Shown here: positions 54,676 through 64,000 of the stretch, piece by piece
Numbering within the stretch: position 1 is the stretch's first letter
Layout: the number at the start of each line of letters is the position of its first letter
Source of the DNA: Piezodorus guildinii
Lineage: Eukaryota > Arthropoda > Insecta > Hemiptera > Pentatomidae
Assembly: GCA_023052935.1 (NCBI GenBank)
Contig: CM041294.1
Span: forward strand, 88,892,616-88,956,615
Direction: 5' to 3'
DNA: 64,000 bases
Program-made: the position numbers and the translations under genes
Notes under the pieces: model-generated
Database searches by the model: none
What the model saw: the letters and a program-made list of their open reading frames with translations, nothing else
Told to the model about the DNA's origin: nothing

Positions 54676-54814
54676 TTATCTTGTCAATAAATGCTCATTG
54701 TATACTTCGGGCACAAAAAAAGTATCAATATAATAGTGAAGTAGTGGTAGCAGAAAGAATTTCGAACTGAAGATCCAACCCACAAAAAGGACTTATTTTA
54801 CTATTTCAAAGGAT

Positions 54815-54910
54815 ATGCCCGATTTTCATATTTTGATTCCTGTTTTAATAATTATTTTTTATTTTATGTTAAAGTCGCCATTCTCGTTGAAAGGATTCTA
54901 AACAATTGAC
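54815..54910. repeat. Direct repeat, copy 1
   Basis: TTCAAAGGATATGCCCGATTTTC...TTTTATGTTAAAGTCGCCATT recurs at 55155-55194 plus 56256-56300, where the F element has split it. The GGATATGCCCGATTTT part is also at 31021. Confidence 0.75.
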
Positions 54911-55269
54911 ATTTATTGTAACCAGGATACGGTTCAAAATGGAAGAGAACCTCCATTTTTGACTCGATTCTCTTTCTAAATTGATACGAATGGAATCAAT
55001 TCAATGGTGACTAGGATTACCACACTAAAAAGGACACTTTTTAATACAGAAACTCTCTTCCCGATGCAAGAATCGGTCCGAAAGAGCATATGTCTAACTG
55101 CCTATATAAGGGAGGGTGGGTGCTTTACGCACGAAAAGGACTAATTTCACTATTTCAAAGGATATGCCCGATTTTCATAATTTAAGGACTTTTTACTGGA
55201 ATGAATTAGTCCGAGTGGCGGTCTTAAATGAAACAATTAAATAGTTTCAACTATTTATTGTTTGCCAAA

Positions 55270-55300
55270 GTTTCAAAACTCCTTTGTGGGACCTCATCAG
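55270..55300 (-). ncRNA. Hammerhead-like motif, left arm of F
   Basis: On the minus strand CTGATGA (55294-55300), GGTCCCACAAAGGAG..., GAAAC (55270-55274). Helix II is poorly paired here. Confidence 0.3.
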
Positions 55301-56105
55301 GGCTAAAAAGGTACATAAGAAATACAATTTCAATAACATTAAATACAATATTATATAAACTATACCGCTATTAAAATTATAAAAAAAGAACTATAAATGT
55401 AAAAAATTAAATTACAATGGCTATAGTATAATAATGAAAGTGCTATACAGAAAAAAAAATGTACTAAAGAAAATGTACACAGATATAAATATTTACATGA
55501 AATATGAAACATAAAAATATGAAGCAGAGTGAAGATGGTGGGCGAATGGAAAGTAGGTTTTACTCCATATACATCTTCCATCACTGTTCTTACTATTATA
55601 TAGATGATATTTAACGAATAGAATTATAAACATTTTTATCTTGTATCATTATTATGTTTTTATAATCTTATGTTAAATTTCATTAATTCTTGGTATGGTA
55701 GTATTAAAATTTTAGTCATTGTTGTCAGACCCTGTCCATATTTACAGTAAGTACTTTCCATTCTACCTACATTTCCTACGTATTTTCCATCCTACCTACT
55801 CCCCATCTACCAAACAGTACCTAGTTTCCATTCGTCCACCATACGGTACGTATATCCACTCAAATTCATATTTTTTTGTTTTTTATTTCATGTAAATATT
55901 GATATATTTGTACATTTTCTTTAATAAATTGTTTTTTCTGTTTAGCACTTTCATTATTATACTATAGCCATTGTAATTTAATTATGTTTTTTACATTTAT
56001 AGTTCTTTTTTTTATATTTAAATACCGACGTTCTCTAGCTCAATAGTTTATATAATATTGTATTTAATGTTATTAAAATTGTATTTCTTTTATATCTTTT
56101 TAGCC

Positions 56106-56139
56106 CTAATGATGACCCACAAAGGAGGGTCGAAACGTT
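56106..56139 (+). ncRNA. Hammerhead-like motif, right arm of F
   Basis: CTAATGA (one core change, G to A), extra T, GACCC...GGGTC perfect helix II, GAAAC (56132-56136), GTT (56137-56139). Confidence 0.3.
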
Positions 56140-56309
56140 GGCAACAATAAATAGTTGAAACTATTTAGTTGTTTCATTTAATGACCGCCACCCGGACTAA
56201 TTCCTTCCGGTAATTCTCAACAGTCAACTAATTATATCCACTTTAAGGACTTTTTTAATTATTATTTTTTATTCTATGTTAACGTCGCCATTTTTATAGC
56301 TTAGCCTAG

Positions 56310-56700
56310 GATAAATCAATGATTTTTTCAATATCGTTAGTTGGGAAGTTCCATATAGCGTTGGACCACAAAAGCTATTCCTGGAGAGCGGACCCCGAAC
56401 ATCGGGAGTTATGAGGGTCCTCAGCGAGACCAGTTTATCCCAACTCCAAAGAGATTACCTCCAACGAGGAAGGGATATTTCAATTTTTATTTGACGGGGA
56501 TACGATATATTTGTGTGTGGGGAGGGTGTGGGTATTATAGGACCTCCAAGCGTTCCACCAAATTTTCCCTCCGCAAACCTCATTCACCCTTCCATGATCT
56601 GGCCTATAATTTTGTGTGCTCCTACCTTAAATCAGGAATAATTAATAAAATAAAAAATTAAAAACAAAAAGGATTTTTATTATACTTGTAAGCTGTTTGA
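56310..56700. other. GC-richer unique-looking patch
   Basis: GGACCACAAAAGCTATTCCTGG, GACCCCGAACATCGGG and CCTCCAAGCGTTCCACC stand out from the AT-rich surroundings. No frame or RNA family recognised. Confidence 0.4.
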
Positions 56701-56717
56701 GTGAATACATTTATTTT

Positions 56718-57199
56718 TAGGTTCTTTTTAAATAAAAATACGATCCATTTTACATTCAATATTTCCTTTATTTTTTTCTTTCTCCTACGTTCCGGCCTTA
56801 ACCATTTTCAAGGATATTTTAATTAGTTTTGTAATATTATTATTATTCGAGCGACCGTTTGGAGATCAGGATGGTAGACTAATTTGAAAGACATTTCAAT
56901 TTCTTATTTGTTCTCTTCTCCCAAGAAGCCTTCATCTGTTCAGAAAACCGCTGTTTTCGTTATTCCGTCTACTTGGTTCCCGTTCATACCATCTTGTGTT
57001 GGACTCGGAAACATATTTAAACATAGTTTAAATTATATATTTTTTATAATATGGCAATATATATATATATTTTTATGTATGCAATATATAGGACTAATTA
57101 AAGGATCCTTGAAAATAACTAAAGTTGAAACGTAGGAGAGAGAAAACAGAATTGTTAAGATAAAAATGGATAGTATTTATATTTAAAAAGAACCTAAAA
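56718..57199. mobile_element. Small TIR element, ~480 bp
   Basis: AGGTTCTTTTTAAATAAAAATAC near the left end is mirrored by TATTTATATTTAAAAAGAACC at the right, with about 110 bases of loose inverted similarity (TCCTACGTT/AACGTAGGA; TTTTCAAGGATA/TCCTTGAAAA). TA lies on both sides. No transposase. Confidence 0.65.
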
Positions 57200-58721
57200 A
57201 AGAAAATGATATTATTCCTAACATATTTAAGGATTGAGACGATGCTTTCCAAAAGTTGCTATATCCATTTCAGGAAATGTTACAAGAAACGCAAAAAAGT
57301 TATCTAGAATTGATTTTAAATATGTCAAAAACCTATGTTTTTCAAGTTACTACACTTTTCCTATGGATTTTCAACAACATAATATAAATATGATTTTATA
57401 AAAGAATTTAAAGTGATAGAAAGAATACTGTACGAAGAATATAATCTACAACATTCTGTGGTGACAATATTTACCCACCACAACCTTCCATATAACATTA
57501 CTAACAACTATGTTTTTATAGTATGCCTTTTTGGTAAGAGTAACTAAAACCCATATAACGTCGCTATCGGTTAATCAGTTAGTCTTTTAAATATTTATTC
57601 GTAAAACGAATAAAGTACACACTGGCCTTATATTATACCTAGTTGGTAAGGTAGACTTCTATTAAACATTTCAGCTTCATAGGCTTTGTCAGTTTAGCGA
57701 GAATTAGATGACTAAATAAAGTGAGTGGATAAAGTGAAACTATTATTTTGAATACTTAACTTTTGTAATCGACAAAAAGAAAAAAACCAAAAAAAAAAAA
57801 AAAACCTTTCCACCCTCTCAAAATCTGAGGCCTTTGTTAAGTTAATTATCTAAACATCTGTGTAAATTGTTCTAACCTAATGTAATTATTTTGAATTAAT
57901 AAACCATTGTGTAATAATTTGCAGTGTTTTAAATATTTATTACTTTTTATCAGGTTTTTAAAGCTTAGCTTTCATGCCATCTTTTCAAGAAAATTAACTC
58001 AACAATGGTTACTAAGGTGTATTATGTTAAGGTAAAGAAAAAGAAACAAGAAGTACAATAAGAGAGCTATATCGACGGATAGAACTGTAATTTCCTGAGT
58101 GGGCCAACTCAATAATCTCTCTGGAATCGTTCACGAACGACTCGGATACCAACCCCACCCCTACTCCCACTCCTTATTCTTCTCTACCCCCTCCATTTCC
58201 CCCCTTCCAAACTAATAAGCGAAGTAAAGCGATTCCATCGCAATGAGACAGTCCAGGAAATGCCATTTCCCCCTTCTCCCTCTTTACAAACTATCATCAT
58301 TGTTTAGCCAGTTCCTCGGAAATAATTCGAGAGACAACTTTCTTCTAGAATAAAACGGAATAGCTTTAAATTTCACAAAACTAGTCTATTATATTAATTT
58401 CTACAGGACACTTTCCCATCAATTTTTGTCACCGACAACCAAAATTCTCAGATCAACTCTGTACATTATCTACAACTAACACACGATCGAAGGATGCATT
58501 TTCATAGCAAGCTAAACAGACACCATAGTTAACTTATAAACGACATGTCAATAGCTGAAATGTCCATTAGAAGAAAATATTGCTATATTTCCAGTATTAT
58601 CAAATTTAACTCCAAGTTACAGCATTGCGCCAATTGCATGAATTCCTTAAAATAACATATCGTATTTTGATTAATCTTCTTATCTAAATATTTAGGTAAA
58701 CATTCTTGTTTGTATTAAATA

Positions 58722-58735
<14 letters not shown>
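56901..58735. repeat. Left arm of a ~3.4-kb near-palindrome
   Basis: Base for base the inverse of 58801-60272 with few differences (for example CTACAACATTC here, CTACAGCATTC in the inverse of the other arm). About 350 bases (58199-58551) exist only in this arm. The outer part carries most of the small TIR element. Confidence 0.9.
58430..58590 (+). pseudogene. J3 ORF2, short relic
   Basis: FLSPTTKILRSTLYIIYN-type frame and, further on, IAEMSIRRKYCY against ITEIPVRRRLMRSW of J3. Strongly decayed, mostly in the part found only in the left arm. Confidence 0.5.
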
Positions 58736-58779
<44 letters not shown>

Positions 58780-58800
58780 TATTATATATAAATTATATAT

Positions 58801-60272
58801 TAAATATATATAAAAGTATTTAATACAAACAAGAATGTTTACCTAAATATTTAGATAAGAAGATTAATCAAAATACGATATGTTATTTTAAGGAATTCAT
58901 GCAATTGGCGCAATGCTGTAACTTGGAGTTAAATACTGGAAATATAGCAATATTTTCTTCTAATGGACATTTCAGCTATAAATGGAGGGGGTAGAGAAGA
59001 ATAAGGAGTGGGAGTAGGGGTGGGGTTGGTATCCGAGTCCTTCGTGAACGATTCCAGAGAGATTATTGAGTTGGCCCACTCAGGAAATTACAGTTCTATC
59101 CGTCGATATAGCTCTCTTATTGTACTTCTTGTTTCTTTTTCTTTACCTTAACATAATACACCTTAGTAACCATTGTTGAGTTAATTTTCTTGAAAAGATG
59201 GCATGAAAGCTAAGCTTTAAAAACCTGATAAAAAGTAATAAATATTTAAAACACTGCAAATTATTACACAATGGTTTATTAATTCAAAATAATTACATTA
59301 GGTTAGAACAATTTACACAGATGTTTAGATAATTAACTTAACAAAGGCCTCAGATTTTGAGAGGGTGGAAAGGTTTTTTTTTTTTTTTGGTTTTTTTCTT
59401 TTTGTCGATTACAAAAGTTAAGTATTCAAAATAATAGTTTCACTTTATCCACTCACTTTATTTAGTCATCTAATTCTCGCTAAACTGACAAAGCCTATGA
59501 AGCTGAAATGTTTAATAGAAGTCTACCTTACCAACTAGGTATAATATAAGGCCAGTGTGTACTTTATTCGTTTTACGAATAAATATTTAAAAGACTAACT
59601 GATTAACCGATAGCGACGTTATATGGGTTTTAGTTACTCTTACCAAAAAGGCATACTATAAAAACATAGTTGTTAGTAATGTTATATGGAAGGTTGTGGT
59701 GGGTAAATATTGTCACCACAGAATGCTGTAGATTATATTCTTCGTACAGTATTCTTTCTATCACTTTAAATTCTTTTATAAAATCATATTTATATTATGT
59801 TGTTGAAAATCCATAGGAAAAGTGTAGTAACTTGAAAAACATAGGTTTTTGACATATTTAAAATCAATTCTAGATAACTTTTTTGCGTTTCTTGTAACAT
59901 TTCCTGAAATGGATATAGCAACTTTTGGAAAGCATCGTCTCAATCCTTAAATATGTTAGGAATAATATCATTTTCTTTTTTAGGTTCTTTTTAAATATAA
60001 ATACTATCCATTTTTATCTTAACAATTCTGTTTTCTCTCTCCTACGTTTCAACTTTAGTTATTTTCAAGGATCCTTTAATTAGTCCTATATATTGCATAC
60101 ATAAAAATATATATATTGCCATATTATAAAAAATATATAATTTAAACTATGTTTAAATATGTTTCCGAGTCCAACACAAGATGGTATGAACGGGAACCAA
60201 GTAGACGGAATAACGAAAACAGCGGTTTTCTGAACAGATGAAGGCTTCTTGGGAGAAGAGAACAAATAAGAA
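58801..60272. repeat. Right arm of the near-palindrome
   Basis: Inverse of the left arm. The centre between the arms is (TA)n-rich (58728-58810). It ends at GAACAAATAAGAA, after which a LINE 3' end begins. Confidence 0.9.
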
Positions 60273-60319
60273 GGAGCAACAAAGGAGGAGGAACAAAGGA
60301 GAAGATATTGTATTATTAT

Positions 60320-60445
60320 TTTATAAATTAATTGTTAGTATATATGGTGTGAATGTAGTATGAATGTTATACTTGATCACTATTAAAAATATCCTAATTA
60401 GGGCAGATTATAATATTACTCAATAAAAATTGTTTCTGGAAAAAA
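60320..60445 (+). mobile_element. LINE 3' UTR fragment (J1-like), forward
   Basis: GTGTGAATGTAGTATGAATG, AATATCCTAATTAGGGCAG and ATTATAATATTACTCAATAAAAA is the inverse of the 48543 fragment, with AATAAAAA at its 3' end. Confidence 0.65.
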
Positions 60446-60544
60446 TACATATTTTGGGTTAAATGGTAAAAAAAAAAAAAATAAAAACAAATCTTTAGGT
60501 TTCCAAGTAAATAATAATATATTGGCTGTACATATAAGGTTTTG

Positions 60545-60770
60545 TACTATTGGCTAACAGCTGTGTTCAGAGGTGATTAGATACAGATTACGTTCGGCTG
60601 CCAGATGTTTTCCCCATTTTTAGGGAACCGCATTATATAGACTGGACATTACCTAAGAGGGTCTCAAACTATCCAACTATTCTGCCACTGGTAGGATTCG
60701 AACCCGAGGCCCTGATAACAATAGACTAGTGCTGTAAACTCTATCAGATCAAGTTGCTTCATAAAACATA
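60545..60770 (-). repeat. SINE-D: tRNA-like head
   Basis: On the minus strand CTGATAGAGTTTACAGC gives an A-box-like start and GGGTTCGAATCCTACC a good B box. The body follows to about 60545. Not a full tRNA cloverleaf. Confidence 0.6.
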
Positions 60771-60866
60771 GCAAATTTCAGTTAATAACATGTCCTTTAT
60801 TAGGCTATTGCCGTGTCCTTGTAATTAACTATGAAAACGCGAATATAGAGTGGGTACATGTTCTTT

Positions 60867-61258
60867 AATTGAGACGTTGATTTCCAAAAGGTACTATATC
60901 CATTCCAGGAAATTTTACAGGAAGCGCGAAAATCTCTCATTACTATACTATTAAACCAACTTATTTTATTCTTTTTGCATTAAAATCTAGAATTGTTTTT
61001 TTACTATATTAATCACACTACATTAAGGTTATGGAATGATTTTTTTTTAGAATGATTTGGAACGAAAATAAATGCGTAATTAGTACTTTTAGAAAATGTC
61101 CTCATTTCTAAATCGCGTTTTTTAAGGACTTGAGAATTCATTAGATAAAATCAAATTGAAGATTTAGATAAAACTAAATGATGAGAATACAAATATGTAA
61201 AAAAATGAATTTCGTAAAAAATGTCCTTTAGTACCTTTTGGAAATCAACGTCTCAATT
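60867..61258. mobile_element. TIR element T, ~390 bp, inserted in J3
   Basis: Ends AATTGAGACGTTGATTTCC...AAAAGGTAC and GTACCTTTT...GGAAATCAACGTCTCAATT, a perfect 28-bp TIR. No ORF. A diverged copy is at 22425-22775. The palindrome arms carry a cousin of this end (ATTGAGACGATGCTTTCC). Confidence 0.85.
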
Positions 61259-61427
61259 GGTGGTTGTTGTCCGTGTGTAGAGATTTGTTATTCAGTACCC
61301 AGGAGCTGTCGTTATAAGTCTTAAAATTTTGGATGAAAACTATTGCAAATTTTTTATGTGAGTCTTTTTTGCTGACCCATAAATCTGTGAGGCGTAAGTC
61401 CAAATGGGTATGAGTATGTATATACTA

Positions 61428-61648
61428 TATGGTTAAAGATCTTCAACGCTCGCAAGACTTTTTAAAAAGATTTATTATGGATGACAAACATTTACACGGT
61501 AAAATAATACTATGGATCTAAACTAACATAATTACTGGCTAACAATGACTACGTGAGTGAGCTCGAGCTGATTGCTCGCTGGGGCTTAAATAGGAGAAGC
61601 CATGAGATGATTCATACTTCTAAGAAGACGCTAAGTCTGCTACCTATA
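61428..61648. mobile_element. ~220-bp insertion in J3, class unknown
   Basis: GC-richer block between TACTATAT and AACTATAT in the J3 relic. A GGGGCTTAAATAGGAG part resembles a weak TATA context. A solo LTR is possible but its ends are not typical. Confidence 0.45.
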
Positions 61649-61899
61649 ACTATATATATTCAGTTTTTTGTTTGATTTTCAATTTCGATGATTTGGATAT
61701 AAGTGAGTATAGTACTTCCAGTCGCTGGTTGAGAGTCTGTCTTTTCATCGTGATATTTGGGTCCCAAGTCATCCTTCGTTATTGTGTTAGTTCTGGGTAA
61801 CGTGCAGAGTTCGTCTGAGGAATTCGGTTGTCGCCGATTAAAATTGTTGGACAAGTACTTTCTCGAAGTGGCTTTTCATGATTTAATCGGATTTAACAT

Positions 61900-62930
61900 A
61901 GCCAACTAAAATTAAAATTGGATCCATAGAATAAAAATAGACTAAATTATATATATTAGTGATATGAAAAACTTAATACGATAAAAAAAAAAAGAATAAT
62001 CAAGATACATCAATAATTAAAATTTAAAAAAAATAATAATCCAACAGAGTAGCATGGATATAGAAAGAACGGTAGCTTCATTATACTATAATCATAAAAT
62101 TAACGAGACATCCGGGAAAATTTTTCGAAAATTAGGTACAAAAACTCTTTGAGGCTATTTGATTAAGGGAAATATTATTTTGTTGTATATGGATATAACG
62201 AGTTCAACAAAACGTTAATGATTGTTCCCCGACAAAAACTGCAAAATAGATAATTTAACTTTCGTACCAGAATTAATTTTTTTATATGACCTTGGTGCTT
62301 TCTGTTAATATGTAATTATAATGTTATTAGTATTATTATTATTAAGAGGAAATAGAATAGAAAATACTTTTAGGCATTAATAAAATTCAAACGAGTTCTT
62401 TCTAGGTATAATATTATTAGCAGGTTATAATAAGTGTTAAGAAATAGTTAATGACATTTTAAAATGAATTTACATTATGGATAAAATACATACACACAGG
62501 CATATTTTATATTAATCTTTAAACATATTTTAATTATCATCCAAAATGTTTAATTGAGTTTGATGAAATAAGTAATTAATATTTTTATATACATTTTAAA
62601 GTTGATATTTATTACTTTTCGTTGTATTCAACATAGCTTATAAACCAACCTTAATTCAACTAATGAATATTATTTGTATGATAAGAATAAAAGTAAAAAT
62701 AAAGAAAAATATTTTGTTAGATAAGAGCCTGATGACGGTGTAGCGACAGTTCTAGCATAATTGTTGTGTTGTGCGGGTACTGTATATATTTCACCCCTTA
62801 CCTCTGAACTACACTACTATATATAACACACCAAGCATTGATTAATTTATTGGCATCAGGGGTTTCTCTTCAATCTAAAGACAATATTCTAGTCGTTTCT
62901 TCGCTATAATTGTTTTTTATCTGTCAAGGT
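61900..62930. other. AT-rich spacer
   Basis: No gene. GCCTGATGACGGTGTAGCG at 62728 recalls half of a hammerhead-like core without the GAAAC half. Confidence 0.5.
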
Positions 62931-62939
62931 ACGGAAATC

Positions 62940-63085
62940 TCTTCAATTAGACGATTATTAGCAGGAGTACCTCAAGAGTCGGTTCTCACCCTTCTCTTTT
63001 AGATAATATCCACACATGACATGCCAACCACCTTCAAAACAGCGATATATGCAGACAATAAAACCGCATGACTTATGTGAATATA
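62940..63085 (+). pseudogene. LINE RT catalytic region, short relic (J3-like)
   Basis: RLLAGVPQESVLTLLF, then HDMPTTFKTAIYADNKTA matches the AGVPQGSVLGP...YADDTA core of the RT palm. The second catalytic D has become N, and a stop lies between the two motifs. Confidence 0.75.
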
Positions 63086-63539
63086 ACTATATCAAACAGA
63101 AGGGGTGTTAATATAATTTCATTATAATGTTTCTACTGCGGATGAAGAAATAAAATCGTTGTATTCAAGGGGTAATGAAAATATATCTTATATCGTTGGA
63201 AAGCCTGAGATTTTAATAAAAGTATTACGTAGATACAAAAAACTCAGAAAAATGAATAGATTTTTTTTTAACAACTTCTTCATTTAAATCAAAATACAGA
63301 CATTTTATTGTGCAAGTAGAAGTCACTATCCCACTAAGGCAAGGCCATGTGTGGGAAAGGAGGTAACCTGCGGCAATTCAATAAAAGTACAGTAAAAAAA
63401 CAGTAATACAGGACACAGTCAGAAACAATACAATACTTACATATTTTACAAAATATAAAACAATATTTTATAAAAAAAAAAAAAAAAAACATAATACAGT
63501 TACACAGAACACAGTAACAAACAGTAATTGACTAGCCAA
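63086..63539. other. AT-rich spacer
   Basis: GGCAAGGCCATGTGTGGGAAAGG near 63340 is the only GC patch; poly-A at 63472-63490. No gene. Confidence 0.45.
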
Positions 63540-63650
63540 AAAGCTATATATATATCAGCATCCGTGGCACTACAGCCCAGTTTGTACCTTGGCCTCCTCA
63601 ATGAGCCTTCGCCATATAGCTCGGTCTTGTGCCGCTTCTTTTCATATATA
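63540..63650 (-). pseudogene. LINE ORF2 tail fragment
   Basis: The minus frame AAQDRAIWRRLIEEAKVQTG then L and a stop in TAG, CHGC: the same kind of ORF2 tail as at 20130-20460 (RERQWARLFEQARTVEL, stop). Confidence 0.65.
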
Positions 63651-63651
63651 T

Positions 63652-63652
63652 A

Positions 63653-63695
<43 letters not shown>
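63652..63695. repeat. (TA)n microsatellite
   Basis: About 40 bases of TA. Confidence 0.9.
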
Positions 63696-63696
<1 letters not shown>

Positions 63697-63697
<1 letters not shown>

Positions 63698-63996
63698 ATA
63701 TAGTGGATAGAGCGCTAGTCTACTGTGCTCCAGGTCCTAAGTTCGAATCCCGGCTGTGATGGAATATTATTTATTCAGTTATTTCGGCCGGGGGGCGATC
63801 CTGGGGTATAGAGACCCTCCTGGGGCACAACCAGCGTAATAAAGTGGGTACCTAAAATTGGGGAAAAATCTGGCGGCTCAGCGTGATCTCGGCCGAATCA
63901 CGTCATTGCACTGCCGTTGGCCTTGAACCAGTACGAATCTCTATATGTATTGAGCCCAAGACTCTTTATGAGTCGTAGTGGCACAGGTGTTTTTTA
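63697..63996 (+). repeat. SINE-C: tRNA-derived
   Basis: Head TAGTGGATAGAGCGCTAGTC (A box) and AAGTTCGAATCCCGG (B box) about 40 bases later. The body is GC-rich (GGGGCGATCCTGGGG, GATCTCGGCCGAATCACG). The 3' part ends GAGTCGTAGTGGCACAGGTG and a short T/A tail at the window edge, so completeness cannot be judged. Confidence 0.85.
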
Positions 63997-64000
63997 AAAA

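Larger units (their letters stand above)
55195..56241. mobile_element. F element, long form, ~1047 bp
   Basis: Flanked by TTTAAGGACTTTTT at 55181-55194 and 56242-56255 (14-bp exact). Starts ACTGGAATGAATTAGTCC and ends AATTATATCCAC. The arms 55197-~55560 and ~55825-56210 are inverted copies with moderate divergence, round a ~260-bp spacer; about 30 bases beyond the right arm form the tail seen in the other F copies. Each arm has a hammerhead-like motif. No RT or other protein is encoded. Long target duplications, foldback structure and the motif recall Penelope-like elements, but that is inference. Confidence 0.85.
60790..61890 (-). pseudogene. J3 ORF2 C-terminus, split by two insertions
   Basis: Pieces at 60790-60860, 61260-61427 and 61649-61890 align in order with 53820-54280. 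The last piece reads PNNFNRRQPNSSDELCTLPR in one frame and LGLTxxRRMTWDPNITMKRQ-like in another. Element T (60867-61258) and a ~220-bp block (61428-61648) interrupt it. Confidence 0.75.

Noticed and set aside
55360..55584. A membrane-protein-like open frame inside the F element
   Set aside because: Low-complexity AT-rich arm of a foldback; the inverse arm does not keep the frame.
62725..62750. Another hammerhead-like motif (CCTGATGACGG)
   Set aside because: The GAAAC half and a convincing helix II are absent.
63697..63770. A true tRNA gene on the plus strand
   Set aside because: Same reasoning: tRNA-like head only, with a long body and tail.

Overview
The window looks like AT-rich, repeat-dense intergenic DNA from an animal, most likely an arthropod. 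The evidence is Jockey-like and R1-like non-LTR retrotransposons, tRNA-headed SINEs with AAATAAAC-type tails, a Tc1-type transposase relic, TA-flanked MITEs, long (TA)n tracts and no bacterial operon structure. The species cannot be told from the sequence. I found no convincing host gene, spliced exon set, true tRNA or rRNA gene. The only intact long reading frames belong to one retrotransposon.

Names used here: J1 = the full-length Jockey-like LINE; J2 and J3 = two related, broken LINE families; H = an abundant ~0.9-1.0 kb repeat whose ends carry inverted TTTCACTTACC; SINE-A to SINE-E = tRNA-like SINE families; F = a foldback family with fixed ends; X = a family with TIRs plus a hammerhead-like motif; Y = a ~0.6 kb repeat.

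Layout. 0-5 kb: SINE-A end, an R1-like LINE nested in a J3 relic, a ~300 bp repeat, H pieces and a J2 relic. 5.4-7.5 kb: H with an F element inside. 7.5-12.8 kb: an X element split by J1, which has intact ORF1 and ORF2, a poly(A) tail and a target duplication. 13-22.8 kb: H copies, five nested or tandem SINE-A copies or pieces, a head-to-head MITE pair, Y repeats and a LINE tail. 23.7-28.5 kb: truncated J2 with target duplication, LINE 3' ends, H and SINE-A pieces. 29.7-33 kb: SINE-A, the second ~300 bp repeat, H with nested SINE-A, a ~205 bp palindrome and a perfect F hairpin. 33.5-46.9 kb: many H copies, J1/J2 relics, a third MITE. 47-54.7 kb: an RNase-H LINE relic, a Tc1-like element carrying SINE-B, J3 pieces. 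55.2-60.3 kb: the long F element and a ~3.4 kb near-palindrome. 60.3-64 kb: SINE-D, a J3 relic split by a TIR element, RT fragments, SINE-C.

The parts do not form one pathway. They form a stratigraphy of insertions, several dated relative to each other by exact target duplications. The most unusual items are the F family (identical ends, 12-15 bp target duplications, interiors of ~100, ~160 and ~1047 bp), the recurring hammerhead-like CTGANGA...GAAACGTC motif in F, X and palindromic repeats, the in-frame TAA-ATG junction between the two J1 ORFs, and the 56.9-60.3 kb inverted duplication.
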